Notes: a model not told the origin generated them from the letters alone. A DNA stretch of 64,000 nucleotides from Photobacterium indicum (GCF_003026215.1 NZ_PYOC01000005.1:124001-188000), one strand, 5' to 3'. Shown: positions 17,922 to 27,459, counted from the stretch's first letter. Numbers and translations: made by a program.

Positions 17922-17955
17922 AAAGCCTTGAATCAGTAATGGTTTGAGGCTTTTT
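17922..17955. terminator. Terminator between convergent genes
   Basis: AAAGCCTTGAATCA and TGGTTTGAGGCTTT form a 14-base stem with G-T pairs, a GTAA loop and a T-run on the plus side. The stop codon of the minus-strand gene (17933) is inside the hairpin. Confidence 0.75.
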
Positions 17956-18394
17956 CGACGTGTCCGACTAAGTGACTAACGCAGCCAAGAGGGCGAGATT
18001 GTGTCGATTCACCAATAACTGCTTTTTTAATTCGTGAATACTCCCGGACTCGATTATGAGCTCTATTAATCTTGCCGGGTAATGGTCGCGCGGCACGGTA
18101 TGGCCGTGTGCCCCAATAAAATTCGTAGAAGGTTTCAAAACACCTTGCGAGTTTATTGTTGGTTGATTCCTTGCGACAGCCTTGTACCACCTTAAATGCT
18201 AACCCGTTAGGGTTTAAAGATGGCAATATTTTGATGAAATAAGCCTCTAACCAACGGCCTCGGTTAAGCGGTTTATTCAGGTTGACTCCGATGGCTGCAT
18301 GAGACAAGACGCTCATCAACTCGTCGGTATTCGGATCTATGTCTTGCTGCGTTTCTAAAATTATTGTTAAAGGGCTCATTGTTCGCGTCCTCAT
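17933..18394 (-). CDS. Hypothetical basic protein
   Basis: A 153-residue protein with a strongly basic second half (FYWGTRPYRAARPLPGKINR). No membrane span, signal peptide or recognised domain. GGGAGG lies 8 bases before the ATG at 18394, a strong start signal. It is the third gene of a minus-strand run after a 167-residue and a 37-residue gene, so all three may form one operon. Function unknown; a nucleic-acid-binding role would fit the basic charge but is only a guess. Confidence 0.55.
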   Translation of the reverse strand: MRTRTMSPLTIILETQQDIDPNTDELMSVLSHAAIGVNLNKPLNRGRWLEAYFIKILPSLNPNGLAFKVVQGCRKESTNNKLARCFETFYEFYWGTRPYRAARPLPGKINRAHNRVREYSRIKKAVIGESTQSRPLGCVSHLVGHVEKASNHY

Positions 18395-18454
18395 TGTGGC
18401 ATCCTCCCAAAGGGGGGCGATGCTCCGTTTGGATAATGAATGTCAGCTCATGAA

Positions 18455-18568
18455 CTAATCTCTACTTCTTTTATTTTCAATCTTGATCGCCACACTGGCA
18501 GCAATGATGATGAAAAATGCAGCCACGAAGAAGTAATGGAGTACTTCCATGAACGAATGGAAACTCAT
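18455..18568 (-). CDS. Small single-span membrane protein (37 residues)
   Basis: A minus-strand frame reads MSFHSFMEVLHYFFVAAFFI and ends KIENKRSRD. One hydrophobic helix (about residues 9-28) is followed by a positively charged tail, giving a clear inside-positive topology. Its ATG overlaps the stop codon of the upstream gene (ATGA at 18565-18568), a strong sign of translational coupling. It resembles small subunits of membrane complexes in size and layout, but I recognise no family. Confidence 0.65.
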   Translation of the reverse strand: MSFHSFMEVLHYFFVAAFFIIIAASVAIKIENKRSRD

Positions 18569-19068
18569 ACGATGACTCTCGCTGTCATATACACACTAGA
18601 GAACTCATCTAATTCTATTTCTGATGGCATCTTCTCTGTCTCTTTATCTATAAGTGTTATTTCGAAGTCTTTAATGTCTGGTTTATGTGTTCTAAGCGAC
18701 ATCAAGGCAATATCTCGAGCTTTTATTGCATGGCTGGCTGAGTACACATAACCGACACCTGCGACTTCAACATAGTAAGAGAATCCATTGTTGTTACGTT
18801 CGGCTTCTACAGCCACGTCAATGAATGCCGGAAGATAACTCACATAGATAGTCAATTCAGTATGATCGCCTGATTGCTCACAGACTTGGATATCCTTAAT
18901 AACCACAGAGCCTTTCGCGGCAATGTTGCTTAATGTTAGTAATTCATCGATAGCGCTATAGCGTGACTGTTTTAAATGAGTGTTTAGCTTGTGGGTTCTG
19001 GCATTTACATTCGTTGAATAAATCGCTGAGTTACCTAGCTCGATTAACAGTACGACGGTTGATTCCAT
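18565..19068 (-). CDS. Hypothetical protein heading a three-gene operon
   Basis: A 167-residue soluble protein (MESTVVLLIELGNSAIYSTN), with a middle section of alternating beta-like stretches (HTELTIYVSYLPAFIDVAVE) and a long acidic C-terminus. The ATG at 19068 is chosen because GAGG lies nine bases upstream; a TTG six codons earlier would overlap that site. It is coupled to the 37-residue membrane protein gene by a four-base overlap. No family recognised. Confidence 0.6.
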   Translation of the reverse strand: MESTVVLLIELGNSAIYSTNVNARTHKLNTHLKQSRYSAIDELLTLSNIAAKGSVVIKDIQVCEQSGDHTELTIYVSYLPAFIDVAVEAERNNNGFSYYVEVAGVGYVYSASHAIKARDIALMSLRTHKPDIKDFEITLIDKETEKMPSEIELDEFSSVYMTARVIV

Positions 19069-19182
19069 GGCATTTTTCCTCAAATATATCTATGCAGGCT
19101 TCTGTGAGCTGACAATACATCGAATCTACCTACTCAATAGCAAGATCAAGGTTTGCTGTTAGGGGCTTTCGCCCCTTTACTC

Positions 19183-20325
19183 TTACACGGCTCTCGCGTA
19201 TTGCGGTAACCCAGCCCCTTCTTTCGTTAAGACCATTTGCCATACACTCAAGCTACGGCTTCGAAACGCCCCCGCACACGATAGTAAGTAGTAACGCCAC
19301 ATTCGATAGAATGTTTCATCGTATTTATGTGAAATTTCTCCCCACCTTTCTTCAAAATTATGGCACCAAGCGACTAACGTCTTATCATAATCAGGACCAA
19401 TGTTATGCAAGTCTTCAAAGTTAAACTTGTTCTCCATTGCTGCACCTAATTGAGTGATTGATGGAATCACCCCATTGGGGAAAATGTATTTATCAATCCA
19501 AGGGTCAGTTTCGTTTTGAGATTTTGGATTACCGATGGTATGGAGCAAGAATGCTCCGTCGTCTTTAAGGAATCGGTTTGCACAGGTGAAAAATTCTTCG
19601 TAATTTTCAGGACCCACATGCTCAATCATGCCAATCGACACAACACGGTCGTATGCAATGTCTGGCGAGTAGTGTCGGTAATCTTGAAGAATAAAATTAA
19701 CGGGCAATCGCTTGTCGCGTGCTTTTTTCATACCTAGTGCCATTTGTTCTTTAGAGAGGGTTAAACCATGACAAATAACACCATAATGCTCTGCGGCGTA
19801 GTTCATGAAACTGCCCCATCCACAACCAATGTCTAATACATGCATACCTGGTTCTAGCCCCATTTTACGGCAAACTAGGTCAAGTTTAGATTCTTGGGCT
19901 TCGTTGAGATCTTCCGCATGTTTCCAGTAACCGCACGTGTACGTCATTCGGTCATCTAACATTGTTTGGAATAAATCATTACCGAGGTCATAATGGAAGG
20001 GAACATCTTTACTGCATCGCGTGACACTTTGCTTATTGAATAGGCTTACAACCTTATTTCGTCCAATATGAGCGCCTAGCAATAGCTTAGCTTTAAGACC
20101 GAGTTTACTCTCTAAATTGTGCTTGGTGATGCGACTTACTAATTCATCAATTCTGTCGCAATCCCATAAACCATCCATGTAAGTTTCACCTAACCCTAAT
20201 GAACCATCCACCAGAATCCTATCTAGTGCAGCCTCGTCATGAAGCCTGATATCCCAATCACGTTTACCGTTGATTTGAATATCGGCTGGGCGTAATAGTT
20301 CATTGAAAAGTTTTAAATTGGACAT
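19183..20325 (-). CDS. cfa: Cyclopropane-fatty-acyl-phospholipid synthase
   Basis: Transfers a methylene from S-adenosylmethionine to the double bond of unsaturated fatty acids within membrane phospholipids, usually on entry to stationary phase or under acid stress. The 380 residues match E. coli Cfa (382). The SAM-binding motif VLDIGCGWGSFMNYAAEHYG, the upstream FHYDLGNDLFQTMLDDRMTY and the downstream DRVVSIGMIEHVGPENYEEF are all characteristic. It acts at the cytoplasmic face of the inner membrane. It stands alone, with a long A+T-rich region upstream. Confidence 0.95.
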   Translation of the reverse strand: MSNLKLFNELLRPADIQINGKRDWDIRLHDEAALDRILVDGSLGLGETYMDGLWDCDRIDELVSRITKHNLESKLGLKAKLLLGAHIGRNKVVSLFNKQSVTRCSKDVPFHYDLGNDLFQTMLDDRMTYTCGYWKHAEDLNEAQESKLDLVCRKMGLEPGMHVLDIGCGWGSFMNYAAEHYGVICHGLTLSKEQMALGMKKARDKRLPVNFILQDYRHYSPDIAYDRVVSIGMIEHVGPENYEEFFTCANRFLKDDGAFLLHTIGNPKSQNETDPWIDKYIFPNGVIPSITQLGAAMENKFNFEDLHNIGPDYDKTLVAWCHNFEERWGEISHKYDETFYRMWRYYLLSCAGAFRSRSLSVWQMVLTKEGAGLPQYARAV

Positions 20326-21045
20326 AACTTACCTGCTATATAAAACAAGAAACATTTTGAGACCACAAAAAAATAGCACTTTATGAAATGACATTATGTT
20401 CATTTTTACTAAACACCATGCTTAGAATAATTAACGTGAAAAGTTTGATGTTTTGTGTATAGGAAGTACTTCTTAGTATTAGTGATTGCATTGAACGAAA
20501 TTTATACAGCGGATTGACGATGTTATTATTTATCGTCGTTTGTTGCTCTCTTTACTACATTGTGCTGCCTATAGTTAAATGAAATACCGATTTAAATATA
20601 CTCATGGAAATACATTAATTTAGATGTATGGCGAATGAAAATTAATAGCGTTATGAAGTATATGCTTTTTGAAAGTTGGACTTTTTATTACGTGTAGCTA
20701 TAAACAATGATGCTGGCGAGTGATTTTGTACTATTTTAATGTTCTACTATATAGGCTAAGTCTGTGTTTATCACCATGTTTATCGACATTGTTACACTAC
20801 GGTAAAAGTCATTTATCTAAAAAGTGGATTATCACAAATTGTGGAATGAAGCATAATCACCCCATCAAGACGAAGAGCATAAATAAATGTTCTAATGTTT
20901 ATTTAATAATAATGCAATATGCATGTTAATTCTGTCTGCTGTAATGTTGAACAATATCGATAAATTCTATGATATATGGATTTGATGTCGAAAGTAGTTC
21001 GTAATGCATTAACCGCTAGATGCCATATTATAATTAAGGTAAGTA
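20326..21045. other. Long A+T-rich intergenic region
   Basis: 720 bases between divergent cfa and a small secreted protein gene; both promoters should be here. A 20-codon hydrophobic frame at 20520-20582 (MLLFIVVCC onward) and a GACGAT/ATCGTC hairpin at about 20516-20537 were noticed but neither is convincing. An open frame at 20720-20929 lacks a ribosome-binding site. An unannotated small RNA cannot be excluded. Confidence 0.5.
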
Positions 21046-21357
21046 ATGAAAAAGTTAAGTGTTTCTATTTCTACGTTGTTGGTTTTATTTTCAGCGGCAT
21101 CATTTGCTGATATTAATATTGTAGATACAAAAAATGGCTCGTGGGTAACGGTATCTGAAAATGGTGTAGCAGAAGAGAATGCATTAGTTACGACTCCTAA
21201 GTTGTCTCAGCTAAATCAATCATTTAGTACTGATGAGAATGGGCGTGTATTTATTCCATTGCCATTAAATAGCTCACGTTCTATTCAATATAAAGCTGTA
21301 ACTGTTGATGGTGCTGAATTTTCACGCAGTGCGTTCCACGGTGTGAGTCAGCGCTAA
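21046..21357 (+). CDS. Small secreted or periplasmic protein
   Basis: A 103-residue protein with a clear signal peptide (MKKLSVSISTLLVLFSAASF, cleavage probably after ASFA at about residue 21). The mature part is about 80 residues of predominantly beta character (GSWVTVSENGVAEENALVTT, then FIPLPLNSSRSIQYKAV) with no cysteines. GGTAAG lies just before the ATG. It resembles short conserved hypothetical periplasmic proteins of Vibrionaceae, but I recognise no named family. Confidence 0.65.
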   Translation: MKKLSVSISTLLVLFSAASFADINIVDTKNGSWVTVSENGVAEENALVTTPKLSQLNQSFSTDENGRVFIPLPLNSSRSIQYKAVTVDGAEFSRSAFHGVSQR

Positions 21358-21496
21358 AGATTACGTATTTATAACAAGCTAAAAGTATTTTTAAATATTT
21401 GAATAGTGTTCCGTTTAGGGACTTCATGAAAGCCAACTACATAATATTATCATTTTTCTCTATGGTTGGTATAAAAGCATAAATAAAGGAACAAAA

Positions 21497-21889
21497 ATGA
21501 CGACTCTATCTGATAAGCCAGGTATCACTCTATTAAAATCAGGTTCATTTAAATTAAATGATTTAAGTAAACTTCTTGAAGTTGATGGATTAAAAAGCGA
21601 AATGGCTGAAGTTGCAGTGACAAATAACTCAAATGCATTAACGATTGGTCATTTCACTATGGAACCAGGCGTTGAATTTGAATACCTTTATGATTCTGTA
21701 GAATATAAAGTGGTCACAAAAGGAAAAATTGTAATGCGTGATCAACAAGGTAATAAATATATTGCTGAAGTTGGTGATGTTATTTTATTTTCTCCCAATG
21801 TATCTGTTATTTTTGACGCAGAAAGTGATGGCGAAGCAATTTATACAGCTCACAGAAAAGCAGCGCCTGAATTTGCATCACAAGTATAA
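21497..21889 (+). CDS. Cupin-domain protein
   Basis: A 130-residue single-cupin protein. The beta-barrel core is visible as FTMEPGVEFEYLYDSVEYKV followed by GKIVMRDQQGNKYIAEVGDV, resembling the EutQ-like cupins, although the metal-binding histidines of classical cupin motif 1 are not seen, so it may not bind a metal. AAAGGAAC lies before the ATG. It is 16 bases upstream of the gfa-like gene in the same direction, so the two are probably co-transcribed. Confidence 0.75.
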   Translation: MTTLSDKPGITLLKSGSFKLNDLSKLLEVDGLKSEMAEVAVTNNSNALTIGHFTMEPGVEFEYLYDSVEYKVVTKGKIVMRDQQGNKYIAEVGDVILFSPNVSVIFDAESDGEAIYTAHRKAAPEFASQV

Positions 21890-21905
21890 TATTTAAGGTA
21901 TTACC

Positions 21906-22511
21906 ATGATAAATAAAATAGTTAATAAATATAAAGCGGCATTCTGCTCTTCGAATGGTGTACATATTCATCCTAATGTTGATAACGGCATCCAACCAAC
22001 ATCAGATAGCTTTGAGGGCGGTGTTTTAAAGTGCCATTGTCGTTCAAACATAGTTACTGTAGAGATAAAAGGGCAAAGTGCTCATAACCATGTTTGTGGT
22101 TGCTCTAAGTGTTGGAAGCCTAACGATAGTTTGTTCTCACAGGTTGCAGTAATACCAAGAGATAACCTGGAAGTGACTAATAATGAGGCGAAACTTCAGG
22201 TTGTTGACGAGAGTGCAGCCATTAAGCGATTTGCTTGTAAGGATTGTGGTGTGCACATGTATGGGCGAATTGACAATACCGATCACCCGTTCTTTGGCTT
22301 AGACTTTATTCATACTGAGTTATCAGCAGAAAAAGGTTGGTCAGCACCTGAGTTCGCAGCGTTTGTCTCATCAATTATAGAAACAGGAACAAGCCCTGAA
22401 GATATGGGGGCAATACGTAAGCAATTACAATCGCAAGGTTTAGAACCTTATGATTGTCTTTCTCCTGTATTAATGGATGCAATCGCAACACATATTGCGA
22501 ATAGCAAATAA
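21906..22511 (+). CDS. gfa: Glutathione-dependent formaldehyde-activating enzyme
   Basis: Catalyses or assists condensation of glutathione with formaldehyde to S-hydroxymethylglutathione, the substrate for the next detoxification enzyme. The 201 residues carry the family's zinc ligands: Cys43-H-Cys45, then Cys64-G-Cys66-SK-Cys69 ([10 protein letters not shown]) and the later CKDCG. The C-terminal [20 protein letters not shown] is also typical of Gfa. It lies upstream, across a divergent LysR gene, of an S-formylglutathione hydrolase gene, making a formaldehyde pathway; the dehydrogenase linking them is not in the window. GGTATTACC precedes the ATG. Confidence 0.88.
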   Translation: MINKIVNKYKAAFCSSNGVHIHPNVDNGIQPTSDSFEGGVLKCHCRSNIVTVEIKGQSAHNHVCGCSKCWKPNDSLFSQVAVIPRDNLEVTNNEAKLQVVDESAAIKRFACKDCGVHMYGRIDNTDHPFFGLDFIHTELSAEKGWSAPEFAAFVSSIIETGTSPEDMGAIRKQLQSQGLEPYDCLSPVLMDAIATHIANSK

Positions 22512-22515
22512 TTAA

Positions 22516-22539
22516 AAAGGCTCTTTGGAGCCTTTTTTT
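22516..22539 (+). terminator. Terminator after gfa
   Basis: AAAGGCTC and GAGCCTTT form an 8-bp stem with a TTTG loop and a run of Ts, five bases after the gfa stop. Confidence 0.92.
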
Positions 22540-22612
22540 GATCTGTTTTAATGTATATACCTAAGCTACAAGATTTAGAGTGATCTCAGCGTATTTAGTC
22601 CAATTTACGCTG

Positions 22613-23482
22613 TTAGTTTAGTTGCTCGCTTAGGAAATCAACCAGCATACGTACTTTAGGTGATAGATGACGGTTATGTGGGTAGAGTGCCCAGATCCCA
22701 TCATCACTCTCAGTAAATTGGGTCAACAACGGTATGAGCTGTTGATTGTCGATATATTCTTGTACGTAATAGTCAGGCAGTTGAACAATACCAAGTCCTT
22801 TTAGGGCAGCATCAGTTAGTGCATGGCCACTGTTACAACGAAGATTACCTTTTATCCGAATATTACGGTGTTTGCCATTTTCTTGAAAACGCCAATAGTC
22901 GAGTGTTCCCTGAAGGCAATTATGATGATTGAGTTCAGATAATGAATAAGGCACACCATGGGTCGAAAGATATTTTTCTGAAGCGCAAACATATTGGGTA
23001 CGAGATCCCAGCCTTTTGGCCATCATCGAAGAATCTTCCAGTTGGCCAAGACGAATAGCTAAATCATACCCTTCGTCGATCAAGTCAACTTTTTGATTTG
23101 ATAGTTGTAGGTTAACTTCAAGCTCGGGATATTGAAGAGTGAAATCGTTTATTAACGGTGCAAGAGTACCTTCACCATAGGTAATGGGAGCCGTAATTTT
23201 TAATTTTCCTTGAGGCGAGCTTTGCAAATTACTGATTGCTCTTTCAGCTTCATCTAACCCGTCTAGAACTTGTCGACAGTGCTGGTAATAAACGCGACCA
23301 ACATCGGTTACAGATACTTTTCGAGTAGTACGGTAAAACAGTTTAGCGGATAATCTTTTTTCTAACGCACTGATTTGACGACTAACTTGGGCTGTTGAAA
23401 TTCCCAGTCGTTTTGATGCTGCGGTAAAGCTTTCAGTCTCAGTAACAGCGACAAACTCACTGACTCCTTCCCAGTTAAACAT
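22613..23482 (-). CDS. LysR-family regulator of the formaldehyde genes (by position)
   Basis: A 289-residue LysR protein starting MFNWEGVSEFVAVTETESFT; the frame is open 25 codons further upstream, but the shorter start fits the family. Helix-turn-helix: AASKRLGISTAQVSRQISAL. Effector domain: ITAPITYGEGTLAPLINDFT. It lies between gfa and fghA, convergent with gfa and divergent from fghA, the layout expected for the regulator of a formaldehyde-responsive unit. Inference rests on position. Confidence 0.88.
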   Translation of the reverse strand: MFNWEGVSEFVAVTETESFTAASKRLGISTAQVSRQISALEKRLSAKLFYRTTRKVSVTDVGRVYYQHCRQVLDGLDEAERAISNLQSSPQGKLKITAPITYGEGTLAPLINDFTLQYPELEVNLQLSNQKVDLIDEGYDLAIRLGQLEDSSMMAKRLGSRTQYVCASEKYLSTHGVPYSLSELNHHNCLQGTLDYWRFQENGKHRNIRIKGNLRCNSGHALTDAALKGLGIVQLPDYYVQEYIDNQQLIPLLTQFTESDDGIWALYPHNRHLSPKVRMLVDFLSEQLN

Positions 23483-23813
23483 TATTACTACCACGTAAAA
23501 ATAATTCAATATTAATTGAATTATCGACCTCATTGAAATAAAAGCAAGCAATTTCACGCTGAAAATTTACTGAAGATATTCGCTCTTCTTGTAAAACTGG
23601 CAAGATAAAATTAGTCATAATTATTACCTGTTAGTAAAAGTAATTTGTTTTTTTAGCTGATTATCATCTTTAGTGAAAGTAATATAATGAGTTTATTGAA
23701 ACAGGACATATAATTTCCTTTGAATTCACATCGGTAAAGTAACCGTTTTTGGTTTTTCAGTTCCCTTTACTCTATGAAGTTAGAGGGACAACGCAGTGCA
23801 AAGAGATAGAAAA

Positions 23814-24650
23814 ATGACAATTGAAAATATTAGTGTAAATAAGTCTTTTGGTGGTTGGCATAAACAATACAGCCATTACTCCAATATCTTAAATTGCACT
23901 ATGCAGTTTGCCATTTTTTTGCCACCACAGGTTGTATGTGGAAAGAAGGTACCAGTGATTTACTGGCTTTCTGATGTTTCCTGCACTGATGAAAATTTTA
24001 TGCAAAAAGCGGGTGTACAGCGTCTTGCTGCCGAACTTGGGGTCGCCATTGTGGCACCGGATACGAGCCCAAGAGGTGATGATATTATCGATGATGTAGA
24101 GCATGGCCTAGGTCAGGGGGCTGGCTTTTATGTTAACGCAACACAGGCACCATGGAACCGGCATTATCAGATGTATGATTATGTGGTTGATGAGTTGCCA
24201 AAATTGATTGAAACACATTTTCCGATAAATGAAAAAAGTGCGATTTCCGGTCACTCAATGGGTGGGCATGGAGCACTGGTAATAGCAATGCGCAACCCAG
24301 AACGCTATCAATCAGTATCGGCATTTAGTCCGATCAGTAACCCGATGGATGTGCCTTGGGGACAAAAAGCATTTACGGCTTATCTTGGTCAAGATCGTGA
24401 AAGCTGGGCGAGCTATGATACTTGTGCTTTGATGCGTAAAGCCAAACACTTTGTGCCAGCACGGGTTGATCAAGGTGAGAGCGATGGTTCCCTTGACGAT
24501 CAGCTCACGGCTAAGAAATTGTCTGATGCCGCTAAAGTGAGTGGATACCCACTAGAGTTAAATCAACATGTAGACTATGACCATAGTTACTACTTGATCA
24601 GTAGCTTTATTGAGCAGCATTTACGTTTTCACGCGAGCCACCTTAATTAG
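23814..24650 (+). CDS. fghA: S-formylglutathione hydrolase
   Basis: Hydrolyses S-formylglutathione to formate and glutathione, the last step of glutathione-dependent formaldehyde detoxification. The 278 residues match FrmB/YeiG in length. Alpha/beta-hydrolase triad: Ser148 in SGHSMGGHGA, Asp224 in QGESDGSLDDQL and His257 in DYDHSYYLI. The segment PVIYWLSDVSCTDENFMQKA is diagnostic. ATG at 23814 (MTIENISV) is chosen because AAGAGATAG lies upstream and it fits the family start. Confidence 0.95.
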   Translation: MTIENISVNKSFGGWHKQYSHYSNILNCTMQFAIFLPPQVVCGKKVPVIYWLSDVSCTDENFMQKAGVQRLAAELGVAIVAPDTSPRGDDIIDDVEHGLGQGAGFYVNATQAPWNRHYQMYDYVVDELPKLIETHFPINEKSAISGHSMGGHGALVIAMRNPERYQSVSAFSPISNPMDVPWGQKAFTAYLGQDRESWASYDTCALMRKAKHFVPARVDQGESDGSLDDQLTAKKLSDAAKVSGYPLELNQHVDYDHSYYLISSFIEQHLRFHASHLN

Positions 24651-24698
24651 TAAAATATTCCATATAGCCATGTACTAAATAGCTATGTACTAACTTTT

Positions 24699-24731
24699 AT
24701 CCCGTTGAGTGTATGCTCGGCGGGATTTTTT
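24699..24731 (+). terminator. Terminator after fghA
   Basis: ATCCCGTTGAG and CTCGGCGGGAT form an 11-bp stem (with G-T pairs) and a 6-base loop, followed by T6. Confidence 0.9.
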
Positions 24732-24930
24732 ATTGCTATTTTTTATTGCTCGCTTTTTATACTTTCCCCTTGGCATCGTTTCATGTTGGTAATAGTCATT
24801 TGATGAAATGGCGGATTATCATTTCATTTGGTATCAATATAATACCCACATCACATAATCGCTCGTCGTTATGACGGGTTATCAGATTTCTAAACGCCAA
24901 CAGACTGGCGTGAAAATGGTAGAGCATACT

Positions 24931-26163
24931 ATGTCAAAAATTGTTGTTGTGGGAGGCGGTGCCGCAGGTCTAGAGCTGGTAACTCGTCTAGGTAGAAGCT
25001 TTGGTCGTCGCGATACTCATGAAATTATTCTGGTTGAACCTTCCACTCACCACTATTGGAAGCCTCGTCTACATGAAATCGCTGCGGGTACTTTTGATGC
25101 TGAACTGGATGCAGTAAGTTATTTACAGCATGCCCGTTGTAATGATTACCAGTATGTTCAAGCTGCGATGTCAAGTTTAGACCGAGCAACGAAGACGCTC
25201 CAATTACGCAATGAAAATGGTGCAGAATCTTCGCTTGATTATGATTATCTAGTGATTGCTGTTGGGGCTGTGAGCAACGACTTCAAAACACCAGGTGTAA
25301 GTGACCACTGTCTGTTTCTTGATTCCTCGTTGCAAGCTCAACTTGCTTGGGAGCAAATTAATCCGTTACTCAGGGCGGAAGGTAAGCACCATTTATCGAT
25401 TGTTGGTGCGGGTGCTACAGGGGTGGAGCTAGCGGCAGAGTTGGCTAAAGTCAGTGCTAAGTTGCAACGCTATCGCCATGGCTCAGAGCTAGCAATTACC
25501 TTAATAGAAGCATCTGATCGCGTATTGCCTGCTGGTCCTGAATGTATGTCAGAAAAAGTACAAAAAGCTCTCGAAAAGCAAGGGATCACAGTACGAACGA
25601 ATACCCGAGTTCAACGTGCAGAAGCTGGTAAATTAGTGACTGCAGAAGGAGAAATTATAACTGCGGATCTACAAGTATGGGCTGCTGGGATCAAGTGTGC
25701 TGAGTGGTTAACTCAGTTAGATGGACTGGAAACCAACCGCCTAAATCAGCTTAAAGTGGATGCTAACCTGCAATCGACACTGGATGATGCAATCTTCGTG
25801 TTGGGTGATAGTGCGGAATGTCCACAAGCGGATGGCTCGTTTGTACCACCACGAGCACAGGCTGCGAATCAAGCTGCAGGACATCTGGCACGCCAGTTTA
25901 AGCGTTTATTAAAAGGGAAGGCGCTAAAACCTTTTATTTTTAATGATGGTGGTATGGTGATTGCGGTAGGGCACGACTACGCCGTGGGCAGCTTGATGAA
26001 CAATAAACTGATCTTACGTGGCCGATTTGTTCGCAATCTTTACGATACGATTTTCCGTCTGCATCAGCAGATCTTATTTGGCTGGGGGCGTGTAACGGCT
26101 TTAGTTTTACTAAAACGTATCAAGTGCGCACTAAACCCGTATTACAAAGGGAATATTTCCTAA
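24931..26163 (+). CDS. ndh: Type II NADH dehydrogenase
   Basis: Single-subunit, FAD-containing NADH:quinone oxidoreductase of the inner membrane; transfers electrons without pumping protons. The 410 residues start at the FAD motif (KIVVVGGGAAGLELVTRLGR); the NADH-binding motif follows at about residue 167 (HHLSIVGAGATGVELAAELA). A later FAD-contact motif is seen as FVLGDSAECPQADGSFVPPR. C-terminal hydrophobic or amphipathic segments anchor it to the membrane. An upstream in-frame start exists, but the ATG at 24931 is chosen because the FAD motif starts immediately after it. It is convergent with a LysR gene. Confidence 0.9.
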   Translation: MSKIVVVGGGAAGLELVTRLGRSFGRRDTHEIILVEPSTHHYWKPRLHEIAAGTFDAELDAVSYLQHARCNDYQYVQAAMSSLDRATKTLQLRNENGAESSLDYDYLVIAVGAVSNDFKTPGVSDHCLFLDSSLQAQLAWEQINPLLRAEGKHHLSIVGAGATGVELAAELAKVSAKLQRYRHGSELAITLIEASDRVLPAGPECMSEKVQKALEKQGITVRTNTRVQRAEAGKLVTAEGEIITADLQVWAAGIKCAEWLTQLDGLETNRLNQLKVDANLQSTLDDAIFVLGDSAECPQADGSFVPPRAQAANQAAGHLARQFKRLLKGKALKPFIFNDGGMVIAVGHDYAVGSLMNNKLILRGRFVRNLYDTIFRLHQQILFGWGRVTALVLLKRIKCALNPYYKGNIS

Positions 26164-26204
26164 GGCTACTTTTAATATCGGTTACGCTATATTTGAATTG
26201 CTTC

Positions 26205-26241
26205 GTGTTAAAGCCAGAGTACGCCACTCTGGTTTTAACAC
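26205..26241. terminator. Bidirectional terminator
   Basis: GTGTTAAAGCCAGAGT and ACTCTGGTTTTAACAC form a 16-bp stem (one G-T pair) with a 5-base loop between convergent ndh and LysR genes. The stop of the LysR gene lies within the right arm. Confidence 0.88.
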
Positions 26242-27170
26242 CCCACCTTTTCTTTCCTTTCTTTTTTTTCGAGAGAGAGATCTTCAACGCGTTGAATCAA
26301 AAAATCTTTAAAGTTAGCACAACGGGCGGGCATATGCTTTCTGGGTTTAAAATATAAACTTAATTCAAATTCGCTGCTGATATAGTTATTCAAAATGGGG
26401 ACTAACTTTCCCTGTGCAACAGAACGCTGAATTAGGCTGTAAGGTAAATACGCAATTCCTCCGCCTGCTAGTGCAATATTTTTAAGTATTTCGCTGTCGT
26501 CAGCTTCCACTGTTTGCGATATTTCAACCGTGTTGTATTCACCATCTTGTTCAAAAATCCATTTGTTACCCCCTACAAGCGTGGTGGCGTATAAGCATAA
26601 ATGTTGTGTTAAATCATGTGGGTAAATAGGTTTACCGTATTTTTTAATATAACTTGGAGAGCAGCAAACGGTAAGAGGCTCATGCAGCAATGTACGTTTA
26701 ACCAGTAGGCTATCTTTATCTTGAAACCCCCGATAAGTTGCGTTTGCACGAATTGCGAAATCGACATCATGTACATGATCGACATCGAAAGCCGTTTCAA
26801 TTACAACAAAGTTAATAAAAGGGTTCTCATGAACATATTCACCAATAATCTGGCTTAAAAAATGTTTTGCGAATAAGGGAGTACTTGCAATTTTAATTGT
26901 CCCTTTATCTTCATTACTTAAATTTTGAACTTCATTGAAAACATCATTAATTTGGTTGTTTATGGTGCTAAATTGCTCAAACAAGTGCAGACCTGCCTGA
27001 GTTGGGCTTATTTTTCGTGTAGTACGTTTTACTAAGCCTACGCCCATTTTTTCTTCGAGTTCATTTAACCATCGGCTTCCTGCTGATGCTGAAATACCAT
27101 ACTGCTTTGCCGCTTCACTTAGTGACCCACTTCTGACGACATGCAAAAAAAAGACAACCTTGTTGAGCAT
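26235..27170 (-). CDS. LysR-family transcriptional regulator
   Basis: A 311-residue LysR protein. DNA-binding domain: FFLHVVRSGSLSEAAKQYGI, then SASAGSRWLNELEEKMGVGL. The effector-binding domain is intact, and the last 15 residues are highly charged (SLEKKERKEK). It lies divergent from the SDR gene at 27460, with a 289-base gap, and may control it. Not assigned to a known named regulator. Confidence 0.88.
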   Translation of the reverse strand: MLNKVVFFLHVVRSGSLSEAAKQYGISASAGSRWLNELEEKMGVGLVKRTTRKISPTQAGLHLFEQFSTINNQINDVFNEVQNLSNEDKGTIKIASTPLFAKHFLSQIIGEYVHENPFINFVVIETAFDVDHVHDVDFAIRANATYRGFQDKDSLLVKRTLLHEPLTVCCSPSYIKKYGKPIYPHDLTQHLCLYATTLVGGNKWIFEQDGEYNTVEISQTVEADDSEILKNIALAGGGIAYLPYSLIQRSVAQGKLVPILNNYISSEFELSLYFKPRKHMPARCANFKDFLIQRVEDLSLEKKERKEKVGC

Positions 27171-27459
27171 TTAACATCCTGTTTAGTAATGGTACTGAGA
27201 TCAATTTATTTGTATGTACTATGTATATACTTATATCAAATTTATTCTATGCACGCTATTGCAGATGTGTTGCGCTATTCAGTTTCGATATTGCAAAGCA
27301 GTTTTGCACCTTTGGTGGTAATCATTTGGATTTAATCATTTAAAATGAACCAAAAGGATCTTTAGTGCATAGGCACTTACTGTGTTGTTAGATTTCGTTG
27401 TGTATACCAAAGTGTGCATCAACAATGCTTTTTGATTGATATTAAAAGGGAATAAAATC

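Noticed and set aside
18440..18751. A 103-codon plus-strand frame
   Set aside because: It lies opposite the coupled minus-strand genes, which have better start signals; the tail of the frame is a mirror of the 167-residue gene.
20520..20582. A 20-codon hydrophobic peptide frame
   Set aside because: Could be a tiny membrane peptide, but it is too short, and the A+T-rich setting makes such frames common.
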